Made by a program: the position numbers and the translations under genes. The notes under the pieces were generated by a model. That model was not told where the DNA came from. It did not search any database and saw only the letters and a program-made list of their open reading frames with translations. 7,643 bases of DNA from DATBAT01 sp036271375 (GTDB taxonomy: Bacteria > Acidobacteriota > Terriglobia > Terriglobales > Acidobacteriaceae). The DNA lies in assembly GCA_036271375.1 (NCBI GenBank), contig DATBAT010000124.1:1-7643 (forward strand), in the 5' to 3' direction. This document shows positions 1-7,092 of this stretch, one piece after another (the first letter of the stretch is position 1; the number at the start of each line of letters is the position of its first letter).

Positions 1-91
1 TCTCAGTGAAATTCTGTGCCCTCTGTGGTTCATGCTTCTCGTTAGCGTTGGCAAAACTGTTAACCACAGAGGGCACAGAGCTAGCAGAGAA
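1..91. repeat. Inverted repeat with 9-base CACAGAG periodicity (REP/MITE-like)
   Basis: Positions 13-30 (TCTGTGCCCTCTGTGGTT) are an exact reverse complement of 62-79, giving an 18-bp perfect stem around a 31-base loop. Each arm is itself periodic. On the right arm CACAGAG occurs at 65-71 and 74-80, with a degenerate copy at 83-89. On the left arm CTCTGTG at 21-27 is preceded by TTCTGTG at 12-18. The element may continue past the left edge. It starts 20 bases beyond the receptor stop codon, so it would form a hairpin in that transcript. No clear U-run follows, so it is not a textbook terminator, though it could stop transcription or protect the 3' end. Similar CACAGAG-type repeats are, from memory, scattered through genomes of Acidobacteriota and other environmental phyla; I could not check this. 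A short plus-strand reading frame through it (6-194) is a by-product of the repeat. Confidence 0.8.
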
Positions 92-99
92 CATTCTTT

Positions 100-3000
100 T
101 TAGAACGACAACTTCAGCGCTAGCTGAATCTGCCGTGGATCGCGCGCCGCGGTCAGGAACCCAAACTCCGGCGTGCCGAAGGTCGTGGTGTTGATCGAAT
201 TCTGCGGCCCGGATTTCGCGAACTGGAGATTCGGATGATTGAACACGTTGAAGAATTCCGCCCGGAATTCCAGCTTCGCGCGCTCTTTGATCGCGAAGTT
301 CTTAAACAAAGAGAAGTCCCAGACCTGATATCCAGGGCCGCGCAACGTATTACGGCCCAAATCTCCGAACGACCCTTCTTGTGGGTCGGCAAAGGCGCAG
401 GTGTTGAAGAACGTTCCTGCCACGCAAGGAGTCGCGTTCGGATCGCCGGCAAGATCGGGTCGCTGCTGTCCGTCCGAGTTCGCCACTCCATTAGTATCCG
501 TAATGGTGAAGGAATTTCCTGACGACGCGGAAGTGATGCCACCTACCTGCCATCCGCCGAAGATTTCGTTGGTCACGCCGCTGGCATTGCCTAGCAAAGA
601 TTTGCCCCGGCCGATCGGCAATTCATAGAGATAGCTGAACACGAACCGGTTTCGGACATCGAAGTCGGCGTTGCCGTATTCGGCTGCTGGATTGCGAAAG
701 TCACGGAAGTCGCCGCCGTTCTGCGCTCCGAGATCGGCGTTTGACGCGATGTCCAGCGCGTGCGACCAGGTATACGAAGCTAGGAACGTAAGCCCGTGGG
801 AAAACCGCTTCTCGATGCGGGTCTGCAATGAGTCGTAGTTAGACCACCCTGCGGAACGGAACCATCCGATAGAACTGTCAATAATCGGGATGGGGCGGCG
901 GTCGGCGAAGCTGGCATTCGGGTCAGGGCTCGGCAGGGCCTGATTGCCATTCAGATAGATGTACTGCTTCAGTCCGCGCGAACCCGCATACGTGACTTCA
1001 AATACCGTGTTCGACGGGAGTTCGTATTGCGTGCCCAAGTGCCATTGCTGCATGTAAGGCGTTACCAGGTTCTTGTCGAGCGAGAAGAATGACGGAGGCG
1101 GATCGGGGTCGGTCAGTGAGTTTGCCGGGAAGCCATCGGCCAGCGTCGGAATTCCGGTCAAGGAACAGTCACTGGTGGCCGGATTCGCCGAGGCCGATCC
1201 GCAAGGCTGGGTGAAATTCTTGTTGATGAAGAACGGCGGATTGAAGCCGGGGCTGGGGTTCGAGTAAGGACCGGCTTCGTCTCCGCCGTAGAAGATTCCA
1301 TAACCGGCGCGAACCACGAGCTTATCCGTGAGTTTGTAGGCGAGCCCGATGCGAGGTGCGAAATTGTTGGTATCCGGTTTGATCAGACCCGGCGTTGCAT
1401 CAGCGTTGATGGGGATGATCGCCGCAAGTTGCGGAGTGAGTTGATCATCGACGCCCTTCGGCACGGACAAGCTTGCAGTCTGCAAATCAAAGTTGGCCTG
1501 TTCGTTGTTGCGCTCTTTAATCGTAGTGAACAGTTCGTAGCGTATGCCCAGGTTAAGGGTCAGCTTCGGCGTGACCTTCCAATCGTCTTGCGCGAAGAAG
1601 GCGTAGACCTTGTGGTGGTAGTCGATATTGTGCAGATTGTTGATGCTGCCGCCATCGGCTAGGCCCACAAGAAATGAGGCAAAGCCGGAGCCGCCGGTGA
1701 AAAAGGCATTGGGGTCGGGATTATCGGTAAAGCCGGGCCCGAAGTCGAGGGTGCCGCGCGCCGCTGCGGGCTGGAAGATGGTGAACTCTTCGCTGCGAAT
1801 GTCTCCGCCAAACTTGAACGAGTGCTTGCCATGCACCCAGCTCAGGTTCTCAGAGATTCCGTAGGTATTTTGGATTTCGTGCGAAGGCAGAAAGGTCGGA
1901 CTACCGATTTGTGCCACGTCGCTGAATGTGAACTGCGGAAGGCCGCCGTTGCCGGGGACATTGGGAATTCCCGGCACGCCACCGGGATAGCCCAATAAAT
2001 CTTCGCTGGTCTTATCGGCGTTGAGCTGCGAACGCTGCGAGTTCACACGGTTGTAGCTGAGCCGCAGTTCGTTGCTGAGCGTGGGGCGGAAAAGATGCGT
2101 CCAACTGGTGGCGAAGCTGCGGTAGGCGTTGTCTTCATCGCCGCTGAAAAATCCGCCACCGTCGCCGCCGGTGTTAAACGGCCCGGGAATCACGCTGGGT
2201 TGGTCCTCGTAGCTAAATCGGAAGAAGATGCTATCGTTACCGCTAAAAACCTGATCGACGCGGGCGTCAAAGTTGTTGCGAGTTTCCGCGCGAACTGGAT
2301 TCGCCAGAAAATTGAAGCCGTTGCCGTTTACATTCGGCTCGGGAAATAGTTTGGTGACCGCTGCCGCCAAGGGGTCGATCTTTCCTGCTGGAATGATGTT
2401 GAGCGGATTGGCTCCATTGTCGTATTGGAACGCTACGCCGCAGTTAACTCCTGCGTTGCGGGCATCGAAAATTTCGCCGACATAAGTCGTGTGTCCCAGG
2501 CAGTCGGTGCCCACCGGCTGAGTTAGATCGAGCTGGTCGGTGAAATCCCCGGCTCGTTGCGCGTCGGTAGGAACGAAAGACGTAATGGTCTGTGCCTGAC
2601 GGATGCGGAGGCCTTCATAGTCCACAAAAAAGAACGTCTTGTTCTTGAAAATCGGTCCGCCGAAGGTCGCACCGAACTGGTTCTGCTTGTAGGGCGCGAT
2701 CGGGCTGTTGGGATCGTCGAAAAAATTCTTGGCATCGAGCTTTTCGTTGCGCAGAAATTCGTAGGCGCTGCCGTGGAGGCCGTTAGTGCCGGATTTAATG
2801 GTGGCGTTGATGATGGCGCCATTTCCGCGCCCAAACTCGGCGCTGTAGGCGTTGGTCTGGACTTTGAATTCTTCCAGCGCTTCCACCGAAGGCTGAATCA
2901 CGTAGTTGGTTTCATTCAGCAGATCGGGCAGGTTTGAGTTGTTGTCCACTCCATCGAGAAGGAAATTGTTTTGCAGGGAGCGCGCGCCGTTGGCGGAAAA

Positions 3001-3543
3001 CCCGAATCCACCTTCGTCGCGTGATCCGGGTTCACTGGGTGCAGTTCCGGCGGTGAGCAAGGCCAGTTGCGCGAAGTTGCGCCCATTCAACGGGAGGTTG
3101 GCTACGCGCTTGTTGTCGACCACCTGGCCGAGTTCGGAGGTTTCGGTTTCGAGTAACGGGGCCGCGCCAGTCACTTCAACCGATTCCGTCGTTTCACCAA
3201 CCGGGAGTGCTACGTTTACCGCTATGCGCTGCTGCACATCCAGATTGACCGCAACCGACACCGCCTTCTTAAAACCCGGGTGCTCCACCGTCACGGTATA
3301 GCGGCCGATGCGCAGTGGGCCAGCAACATACTCTCCAGAGTCGTTGGTTATCGTCTCGAACTTGGTTCCCCGATCAAGATCGGCCACCACCACTTTCGCT
3401 TTGGCGACCACAGCGCCGCTGGGGTCGGTAACCGTCCCGACAATACTGCCGGCATCTTTTTGTCCCCAGGCAAACGTCGAGAGTGCAAGACACGTTAAAG
3501 TAATGAGAGCGATAGATAGACGTACGGGCAGAAAGTTACGCAT
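100..3543 (-). CDS. Oar-like TonB-dependent outer-membrane receptor with N-terminal carboxypeptidase-regulatory-like domain
   Basis: A complete 1147-residue protein, normal length for the acidobacterial Oar-like receptors. It should sit in the outer membrane and take up a bound ligand using TonB energy. Residues 1-27 form a signal peptide (basic start, hydrophobic core, A-W-G before Q28). Residues about 31-115 are a CarboxypepD_reg/Cna-B-like beta domain (GSIVGTVTDPSGAVV, then GRYTVTVEHPGF). Residues about 120-260 are the plug, with LPLNGRNFAQL at 150-160, LLDGVDNN at 195-202 and EFGRGNGAIINATIKSGTN at 236-254. The rest is a beta-barrel ending in LALKLSF with a terminal Phe, as expected for barrel insertion. 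The ATG at 3543 is supported by AAGGAG seven bases upstream. No TonB box or STN domain was recognised, and no SusD gene is present. Divergence from the alpha-galactosidase gene suggests a saccharide ligand, but this receptor family has many ligands and the substrate is inferred only from position. Confidence 0.95.
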   Translation of the reverse strand: MRNFLPVRLSIALITLTCLALSTFAWGQKDAGSIVGTVTDPSGAVVAKAKVVVADLDRGTKFETITNDSGEYVAGPLRIGRYTVTVEHPGFKKAVSVAVNLDVQQRIAVNVALPVGETTESVEVTGAAPLLETETSELGQVVDNKRVANLPLNGRNFAQLALLTAGTAPSEPGSRDEGGFGFSANGARSLQNNFLLDGVDNNSNLPDLLNETNYVIQPSVEALEEFKVQTNAYSAEFGRGNGAIINATIKSGTNGLHGSAYEFLRNEKLDAKNFFDDPNSPIAPYKQNQFGATFGGPIFKNKTFFFVDYEGLRIRQAQTITSFVPTDAQRAGDFTDQLDLTQPVGTDCLGHTTYVGEIFDARNAGVNCGVAFQYDNGANPLNIIPAGKIDPLAAAVTKLFPEPNVNGNGFNFLANPVRAETRNNFDARVDQVFSGNDSIFFRFSYEDQPSVIPGPFNTGGDGGGFFSGDEDNAYRSFATSWTHLFRPTLSNELRLSYNRVNSQRSQLNADKTSEDLLGYPGGVPGIPNVPGNGGLPQFTFSDVAQIGSPTFLPSHEIQNTYGISENLSWVHGKHSFKFGGDIRSEEFTIFQPAAARGTLDFGPGFTDNPDPNAFFTGGSGFASFLVGLADGGSINNLHNIDYHHKVYAFFAQDDWKVTPKLTLNLGIRYELFTTIKERNNEQANFDLQTASLSVPKGVDDQLTPQLAAIIPINADATPGLIKPDTNNFAPRIGLAYKLTDKLVVRAGYGIFYGGDEAGPYSNPSPGFNPPFFINKNFTQPCGSASANPATSDCSLTGIPTLADGFPANSLTDPDPPPSFFSLDKNLVTPYMQQWHLGTQYELPSNTVFEVTYAGSRGLKQYIYLNGNQALPSPDPNASFADRRPIPIIDSSIGWFRSAGWSNYDSLQTRIEKRFSHGLTFLASYTWSHALDIASNADLGAQNGGDFRDFRNPAAEYGNADFDVRNRFVFSYLYELPIGRGKSLLGNASGVTNEIFGGWQVGGITSASSGNSFTITDTNGVANSDGQQRPDLAGDPNATPCVAGTFFNTCAFADPQEGSFGDLGRNTLRGPGYQVWDFSLFKNFAIKERAKLEFRAEFFNVFNHPNLQFAKSGPQNSINTTTFGTPEFGFLTAARDPRQIQLALKLSF

Positions 3544-3550
3544 GACGCGA

Positions 3551-3556
3551 CTCCTT
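3551..3556 (-). promoter_or_regulatory. Shine-Dalgarno site of the receptor gene
   Basis: The minus strand reads AAGGAG, then seven bases (TCGCGTC), then the ATG at 3543-3541. This near-consensus site and spacing fix the receptor start, which also fits the signal peptide that begins there. Confidence 0.8.
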
Positions 3557-3621
3557 ATGGGGTGCAGCGAGGCAGGACAGCGATCTTACAACTGGTGACA
3601 TGAGTGGCTTGCGAAGTCTTA

Positions 3622-3651
3622 CTTTTACTTTCGTTCCGTACGCGTTGTCAA
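3622..3651 (-). promoter_or_regulatory. Candidate sigma-70-type promoter of the receptor gene
   Basis: On the minus strand a perfect TTGACA (-35, positions 3651-3646) is followed after 18 bases by TAAAAG (-10, positions 3627-3622), which matches four of six consensus bases. Transcription would begin near 3614 and leave a leader of about 70 bases before the ATG. The motif match is visible; its use as a promoter is inferred, and housekeeping promoters of this phylum are poorly characterised. Confidence 0.45.
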
Positions 3652-3653
3652 GC

Positions 3654-3664
3654 CAAACAGTTTG
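3654..3664. promoter_or_regulatory. Short palindrome beside the receptor -35, possible operator
   Basis: CAAAC-A-GTTTG is an 11-base inverted repeat with five-base arms and an odd centre. It ends two bases upstream of the candidate TTGACA at 3646-3651. The position suits a regulator that controls the receptor, or both divergent genes. Five-base arms occur by chance fairly often, so this is a weak call. No regulator is assigned. Confidence 0.25.
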
Positions 3665-3848
3665 TCAGACCATCAGAAATTTACAAGGGGAGCTATTGAG
3701 AATTCTTATATAACCCTTTATTGCTGTACATTAAGAAGGCCTAAAGATGCACCGGGCGGCAGGGACGCTAAAATATCGCCCAGTTTTTCCCGTAACAAAT
3801 AGCAAGTAATCGAAAGTCGACAGGCAAGCGTTAGTTAAAGCACAACTC

Positions 3849-3854
3849 AAGGGG
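3849..3854 (+). promoter_or_regulatory. Shine-Dalgarno site of the alpha-galactosidase gene
   Basis: AAGGGG lies five bases before the ATG at 3860. It supports that start, which is confirmed independently because a lipoprotein signal follows at once and later ATG codons (residues 9 and 11) would destroy it. Confidence 0.6.
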
Positions 3855-3859
3855 AATCA

Positions 3860-6067
3860 ATGAAGCAGCACCTTTATATCGCGATGGGCATGGCTCTCTT
3901 ACTCAGCGGATGCACCAACAAAACCGAAAAGCCCGCGCAGGCCACGCCTCAGACGACGCCGAAAGTGACGTCCGTAAAGGTTGCGCTCAATGACAAGGGC
4001 CCTATTGTGGTCACCACCAGCGCCGCCGAATTTTCTATCCTGCCCTCAGGATACATTCAAGCTTCCCTGCTGAAAGACGGCAAGCATTTCACTCTGGACG
4101 AGCCTTCCGCGACCGCGCCTACGGATGGCGAATATATCGTTTCGAACGGGAAGGAAATTCACTTCACTCTCGACTTTTCGCAAGCGCGCGTGAGCGAGGC
4201 ATTGGGGAAAATGGGTTTGGGCAAGCGCGTTGAGATTCCAGGACACGCGACCGGTTCCACCGGCGAGCCTATGACGAACACGTTGGCGTTCGAAGCCTAC
4301 GACACCTTCCCCAATCTGTTGCTGACCAGCGCGGCCTACCGCAATACCGGAAATGCCGCGGTCGCGCTAGACAAGGTGATTGCACAGAACCACCGGCTCG
4401 ACGCAAAACTCTCCGACGCCGATGTGCGGCCTTATGACATGTGGTCATTTCACGGCGCGAGCCACAACTGGGGCGACGATGACGTTACCAAGCTGAAACC
4501 GAATTTCTCGCAGGCCAACGCCATGGGCGAGATGATCAAAGGCGGCTATGGTGGCGGCATTCCAGTAGTTGCCTTTTGGACCGGATCAGTCGGCGAGGCG
4601 ATCGGCCACATTGAAACGTTGCCGCTTTCTATTTCATTGCCGGTCTCGGTAGAAAAAGACGGACGGGTTTCCGCTTCCATGGTTTCGGAAGGAATCAAGC
4701 TCAATCCCACGGAAACTTATTCCACCGCCCGCAGTTTCGTTGCGGTTTATGCCGGCGACTTTTATGAGCCGCTCCGCATGTGGTCGAAGGCATTGGCCAC
4801 CGAGGGCTGGAACATTCCAAAACCTTCGGACGAGGCTTACAACGTAAGTTGGTGTGGATGGGGTTACGAGTTCAACGTCACGCCGAAACAAATGTTGGGA
4901 ACAGTCCCGAAGTTGAAGGAGATGGGCATCAAGTGGGCGACGCTCGATGATCGCTGGTTTGATACTTATGGGGACTGGCATCCACGGCCTGACACTTTCC
5001 CCGGGGATTCGATCAAACAAATGGTCGACGACTTCCACAAAGATGGAATCTTCGCGCAAATCTGGTGGCTGCCGATCGCTGTGGAAGACGGCGAGGGTCA
5101 TGGAGAATCGCACAAGTACATCGTCTCAAAAGTTGTAAAAGACCATCCCGATTGGTTGATTCTCGATAAGAATGGGAAGCACGCGCGCATGGTTCGGGAT
5201 CTGGCCGCGCTGTGTCCGGCGTTGCCCGAGGTGCAGTCTTACTACAAACAGCTCACGGAAAAGTTTATCCGCGAGTGGGGGTTCGACGGCTCCAAGCTCG
5301 ACAATGTGTTCAGCGTTCCCAAATGCTACAACCCGGCGCACCATCACAACTCTCCGCAAGATTCGGTCAACGCCGTGGCAGAGGTGTACAAGACAATTTT
5401 TCAAACCACCCGCGCCATCAAACCGGAGAGCGTAACCCAGAGCTGCCCCTGCGGCACGCCACCGTCGCTGGCGTGGCTGCCGTACATGGACCAGGGCGTC
5501 ACCGCTGACCCGGTCGGCGCAATACAAGTGCGCCGCAGAATCAAAATGTACAAAGCTTTGCTGGGTCCCGAAGCCGCGGTGTACGGTGACCACGTCGAGC
5601 TTTCGGAGATGACGCCCAAAGGCGACAGCTATTCGGAACATGGCTCAGACTTCGCTTCTACTATTGGCGCAGGCGGCGTCGTGGGAACAAAATTTGTCTG
5701 GCCCGATCCCGGACCGAAGTTCAAGCCGGTGTCGCTCACCAGGAGCAAAGAAGAACACTGGAAGAAATGGATCGGGATCTACAACGACAAAATGCTGTCG
5801 AAGGGGACGTTCCTCGATTTGTATACCTACGGTTACGACACGCCGGAGGCGTATGCAATCGAGAAAGACGGAAAGATGTACTACGCGTTCTTCGCGTCTA
5901 TGTTCAAAGGCGATGTGGAGCTTCGTGGGTTGAAAGCGGGAAGCTACACCGTGAAGGACTATACCGATGGGAAGGATTTGGGCGAGGTGCAGTCGACCGG
6001 CGATCAGACGCCGAAGTTGCCGGCGCAGTTTAAGGAGCATTTGCTGATTGAGGTTGCGCCCAAGTAG
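3860..6067 (+). CDS. Lipoprotein alpha-galactosidase-like glycoside hydrolase (clan GH-D, GH36-like)
   Basis: A complete 735-residue secreted hydrolase, expected to cleave terminal alpha-linked galactose from oligosaccharides or polysaccharides. Residues 1-17 are a lipoprotein signal with lipobox L15-S16-G17-C18. Residue 19 is Thr, not Asp, so by proteobacterial rules it should go to the outer membrane. A Thr/Pro/Gln-rich linker follows (about 19-38), then a beta-sandwich region (about 40-310), a TIM barrel (about 325-640) and a small C-terminal beta domain (about 650-735). Barrel motifs include WCGWGYEF at 331-338, KWATLDDRW at 358-366 and FAQIWWLP at 398-405. FDGSKLD at 475-481 makes D481 the likely nucleophile. 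SCPCG at 528-532 resembles the Cys-containing sugar-binding loop. D550 in GVTADP is the likely acid/base. RRRIKMYKALLG (558-569) and YGDHVEL (575-581) follow. The WCxW and DGxKxD patterns recall the raffinose-synthase-like branch. A related alpha-glycosidase specificity is possible; the substrate is unproven. Confidence 0.85.
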   Translation: MKQHLYIAMGMALLLSGCTNKTEKPAQATPQTTPKVTSVKVALNDKGPIVVTTSAAEFSILPSGYIQASLLKDGKHFTLDEPSATAPTDGEYIVSNGKEIHFTLDFSQARVSEALGKMGLGKRVEIPGHATGSTGEPMTNTLAFEAYDTFPNLLLTSAAYRNTGNAAVALDKVIAQNHRLDAKLSDADVRPYDMWSFHGASHNWGDDDVTKLKPNFSQANAMGEMIKGGYGGGIPVVAFWTGSVGEAIGHIETLPLSISLPVSVEKDGRVSASMVSEGIKLNPTETYSTARSFVAVYAGDFYEPLRMWSKALATEGWNIPKPSDEAYNVSWCGWGYEFNVTPKQMLGTVPKLKEMGIKWATLDDRWFDTYGDWHPRPDTFPGDSIKQMVDDFHKDGIFAQIWWLPIAVEDGEGHGESHKYIVSKVVKDHPDWLILDKNGKHARMVRDLAALCPALPEVQSYYKQLTEKFIREWGFDGSKLDNVFSVPKCYNPAHHHNSPQDSVNAVAEVYKTIFQTTRAIKPESVTQSCPCGTPPSLAWLPYMDQGVTADPVGAIQVRRRIKMYKALLGPEAAVYGDHVELSEMTPKGDSYSEHGSDFASTIGAGGVVGTKFVWPDPGPKFKPVSLTRSKEEHWKKWIGIYNDKMLSKGTFLDLYTYGYDTPEAYAIEKDGKMYYAFFASMFKGDVELRGLKAGSYTVKDYTDGKDLGEVQSTGDQTPKLPAQFKEHLLIEVAPK

Positions 6068-6098
6068 CAGTTCATCTTGCTTAGGCTACAACCGATCC

Positions 6099-6125
6099 GT
6101 CCGCTTGGCGGACAAGAGTGTCCGC
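6099..6125. repeat. Three-armed GTCCGC/GCGGAC palindrome, REP-like, possible bidirectional terminator
   Basis: GTCCGC (6099-6104), GCGGAC (6108-6113) and GTCCGC (6120-6125) are three alternating complementary arms, separated by TTG and by AAGAGT. The middle arm can pair with either neighbour, giving two mutually exclusive six-base hairpins. The element lies in the 64-base gap between the convergent hydrolase and kinase stop codons, a classic place for REP elements and shared terminators. There is no strong T-run on either side, so rho-independent termination is uncertain. From memory, sequences like GCGGACAAGAGTGTCCGC recur in acidobacterial intergenic DNA; this was not checked. Confidence 0.65.
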
Positions 6126-6131
6126 CCCACA

Positions 6132-7064
6132 TTAGCGATTCGATTTCAAGAATTGCTGGCGGTATTCGCGATCGCGAAACGCTTCCGTGCCGCCGGGGCG
6201 GGTGGTGGAGAGCGCTCCGCCCAGGTTTCCAGCTGTCAAGCAGGCCTTCAGATCGGCACCACGCACGTACTGAGACAGGAATCCCGCGTCGAAACTATCG
6301 CCGGCGCCGACTGCGTCTACCGGTGTCACTTTGACTGGCGGCGCCACTACTCGCTCCTGACCACGTTGCGCTATTGCACCTTGCGGCCCGATCTTCACCA
6401 CTAACAGCGGTACGATTTTCGCGACACGCGCGATAGCCGCTTCCAAATCATCCGTACCCGCGACTTTTCTGATCTCGCGTTCATTGGGCAAAAATACGTC
6501 GACCAGTTTCAAGGCCTCGGGCAATTCCCCGCCCCACCCGTCATCGGGATCATCATTCGTGTCCAGCGAAATGGTCAATCCCTTGTCTTTCAGCTTGCGG
6601 AAAATTTCGGTAATGCGACCTTTCAACCCTCGCTGCAAATAAAACGACGAGAGATGGAAGTGCTTCGAATCGGCGAGGTACTCGAAATCCAGATCGTCGA
6701 ACGCCAAATCGAAAATTGTTCCCGGGTACGTCAGGATGTTGCGCGCGCCTTCGTGGTGGAGAATGACGGTCAGACCAGTCTTGGTCGAACCCGAGACGCG
6801 TTTGACTTTAGAAATGTCCACGCCGCTTTCTGCCAGGCGCTCCACCGCGATTCCTCCGAGGGGATCGTCGCCGATGCGCGAGATAAAACCCACCTTGCTT
6901 CCCAGGCACGCCAGATTATGCGCAACAATTCCCGACGACGCGCCCAGCGTCAGATTCATTCCGTCGGCGAGAAGTTCACGCTCCTCTGGCAATTCACGCG
7001 GCAGTCCGTAAAGAATAAGGTCGAGGTTCAGTTCTCCAGCGATGGTGACGTCGAAGCGGGGCAT
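6132..7064 (-). CDS. PfkB-family (ribokinase-like) carbohydrate kinase
   Basis: A 310-residue cytoplasmic kinase that transfers the ATP gamma-phosphate to a sugar or related hydroxyl, of normal length for the family. The N-terminal strand MPRFDVTIAGELNLDLILYG is followed by the substrate-binding Gly-rich stretch LGASSGIVAHNLACLG (40-55) and ISRIGDDPLG (61-70). PNE lies at 193-195, VKIGPQGA at 223-230, and the PfkB signature DAVGAGDSFDAGF at 250-262, with D256 of GAGD as the catalytic base. I chose the ATG at 7064 because family members begin near this strand and purine-rich AAAAGAG lies five bases upstream. A GTG at 7091 would add nine residues (PPIPKREN-like) with no homology feel. The gene starts 28 bases after the DeoR stop, so the two are probably co-transcribed. 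The sugar is not evident: ribokinase, fructokinase, 2-keto-3-deoxygluconate kinase and nucleoside kinase types share these motifs. Nothing marks it as galactose-specific. Confidence 0.92.
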   Translation of the reverse strand: MPRFDVTIAGELNLDLILYGLPRELPEERELLADGMNLTLGASSGIVAHNLACLGSKVGFISRIGDDPLGGIAVERLAESGVDISKVKRVSGSTKTGLTVILHHEGARNILTYPGTIFDLAFDDLDFEYLADSKHFHLSSFYLQRGLKGRITEIFRKLKDKGLTISLDTNDDPDDGWGGELPEALKLVDVFLPNEREIRKVAGTDDLEAAIARVAKIVPLLVVKIGPQGAIAQRGQERVVAPPVKVTPVDAVGAGDSFDAGFLSQYVRGADLKACLTAGNLGGALSTTRPGGTEAFRDREYRQQFLKSNR

Positions 7065-7092
7065 GTTTTCTCTTTTCGGAATTGGTGGCACA

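Larger units (their letters stand above)
3544..3859. other. Divergent intergenic control region (316 bases)
   Basis: This gap separates the start codons of the divergent receptor and hydrolase genes and must hold both promoters. It is visibly richer in A and T than the flanking genes, especially 3615-3735 and 3765-3850. On the minus strand it holds a good -35/-10 pair for the receptor. Next to that lies an 11-base inverted repeat at 3654-3664. TTGTCA also occurs twice, at 3645-3650 and 3662-3667, starting 17 bases apart. On the plus strand TAAAAT at 3769-3774 is a possible -10 for the hydrolase, about 80 bases before its ATG, but no convincing -35 precedes it. I saw no small gene, riboswitch or RNA gene here. 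Confidence 0.6.

Noticed and set aside
113..128. TTCAGC-GCTA-GCTGAA hairpin near the receptor stop
   Set aside because: It lies inside the last codons of the receptor gene, where the bases are explained by coding; no T-run follows it.
6..194. Plus-strand 62-residue reading frame starting MKFCALCG
   Set aside because: It runs through the inverted repeat and then antisense through the end of the receptor gene; its Cys-rich start is only a translation of the CACAGAG repeat.
3696..3724. TTGAGA ... TATATAAC as a plus-strand promoter
   Set aside because: The TATATA/TATAAC sequence is too close to TTGAGA, and at 17-base spacing the -10 would be TATTGC, a poor match.
3754..3787. GGGCG ... CGCCC followed by AGTTTTT, resembling a terminator or attenuator ahead of the hydrolase
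   Set aside because: The stem is only five bases around an 18-base loop and the T-run is separated from it. It is too weak to call, though a leader structure cannot be excluded.
5126..5641. 171-residue minus-strand frame opposite the alpha-galactosidase, and other long antisense frames
   Set aside because: These are shadow frames typical of GC-rich coding DNA. They show no domain pattern, and the sense strand has clear motifs throughout.
6048..6404. Plus-strand 118-residue frame overlapping the hydrolase end and the kinase
   Set aside because: It crosses the REP-like palindrome and runs antisense to the kinase signature region; the composition is Arg/Ser-rich with no recognisable fold.
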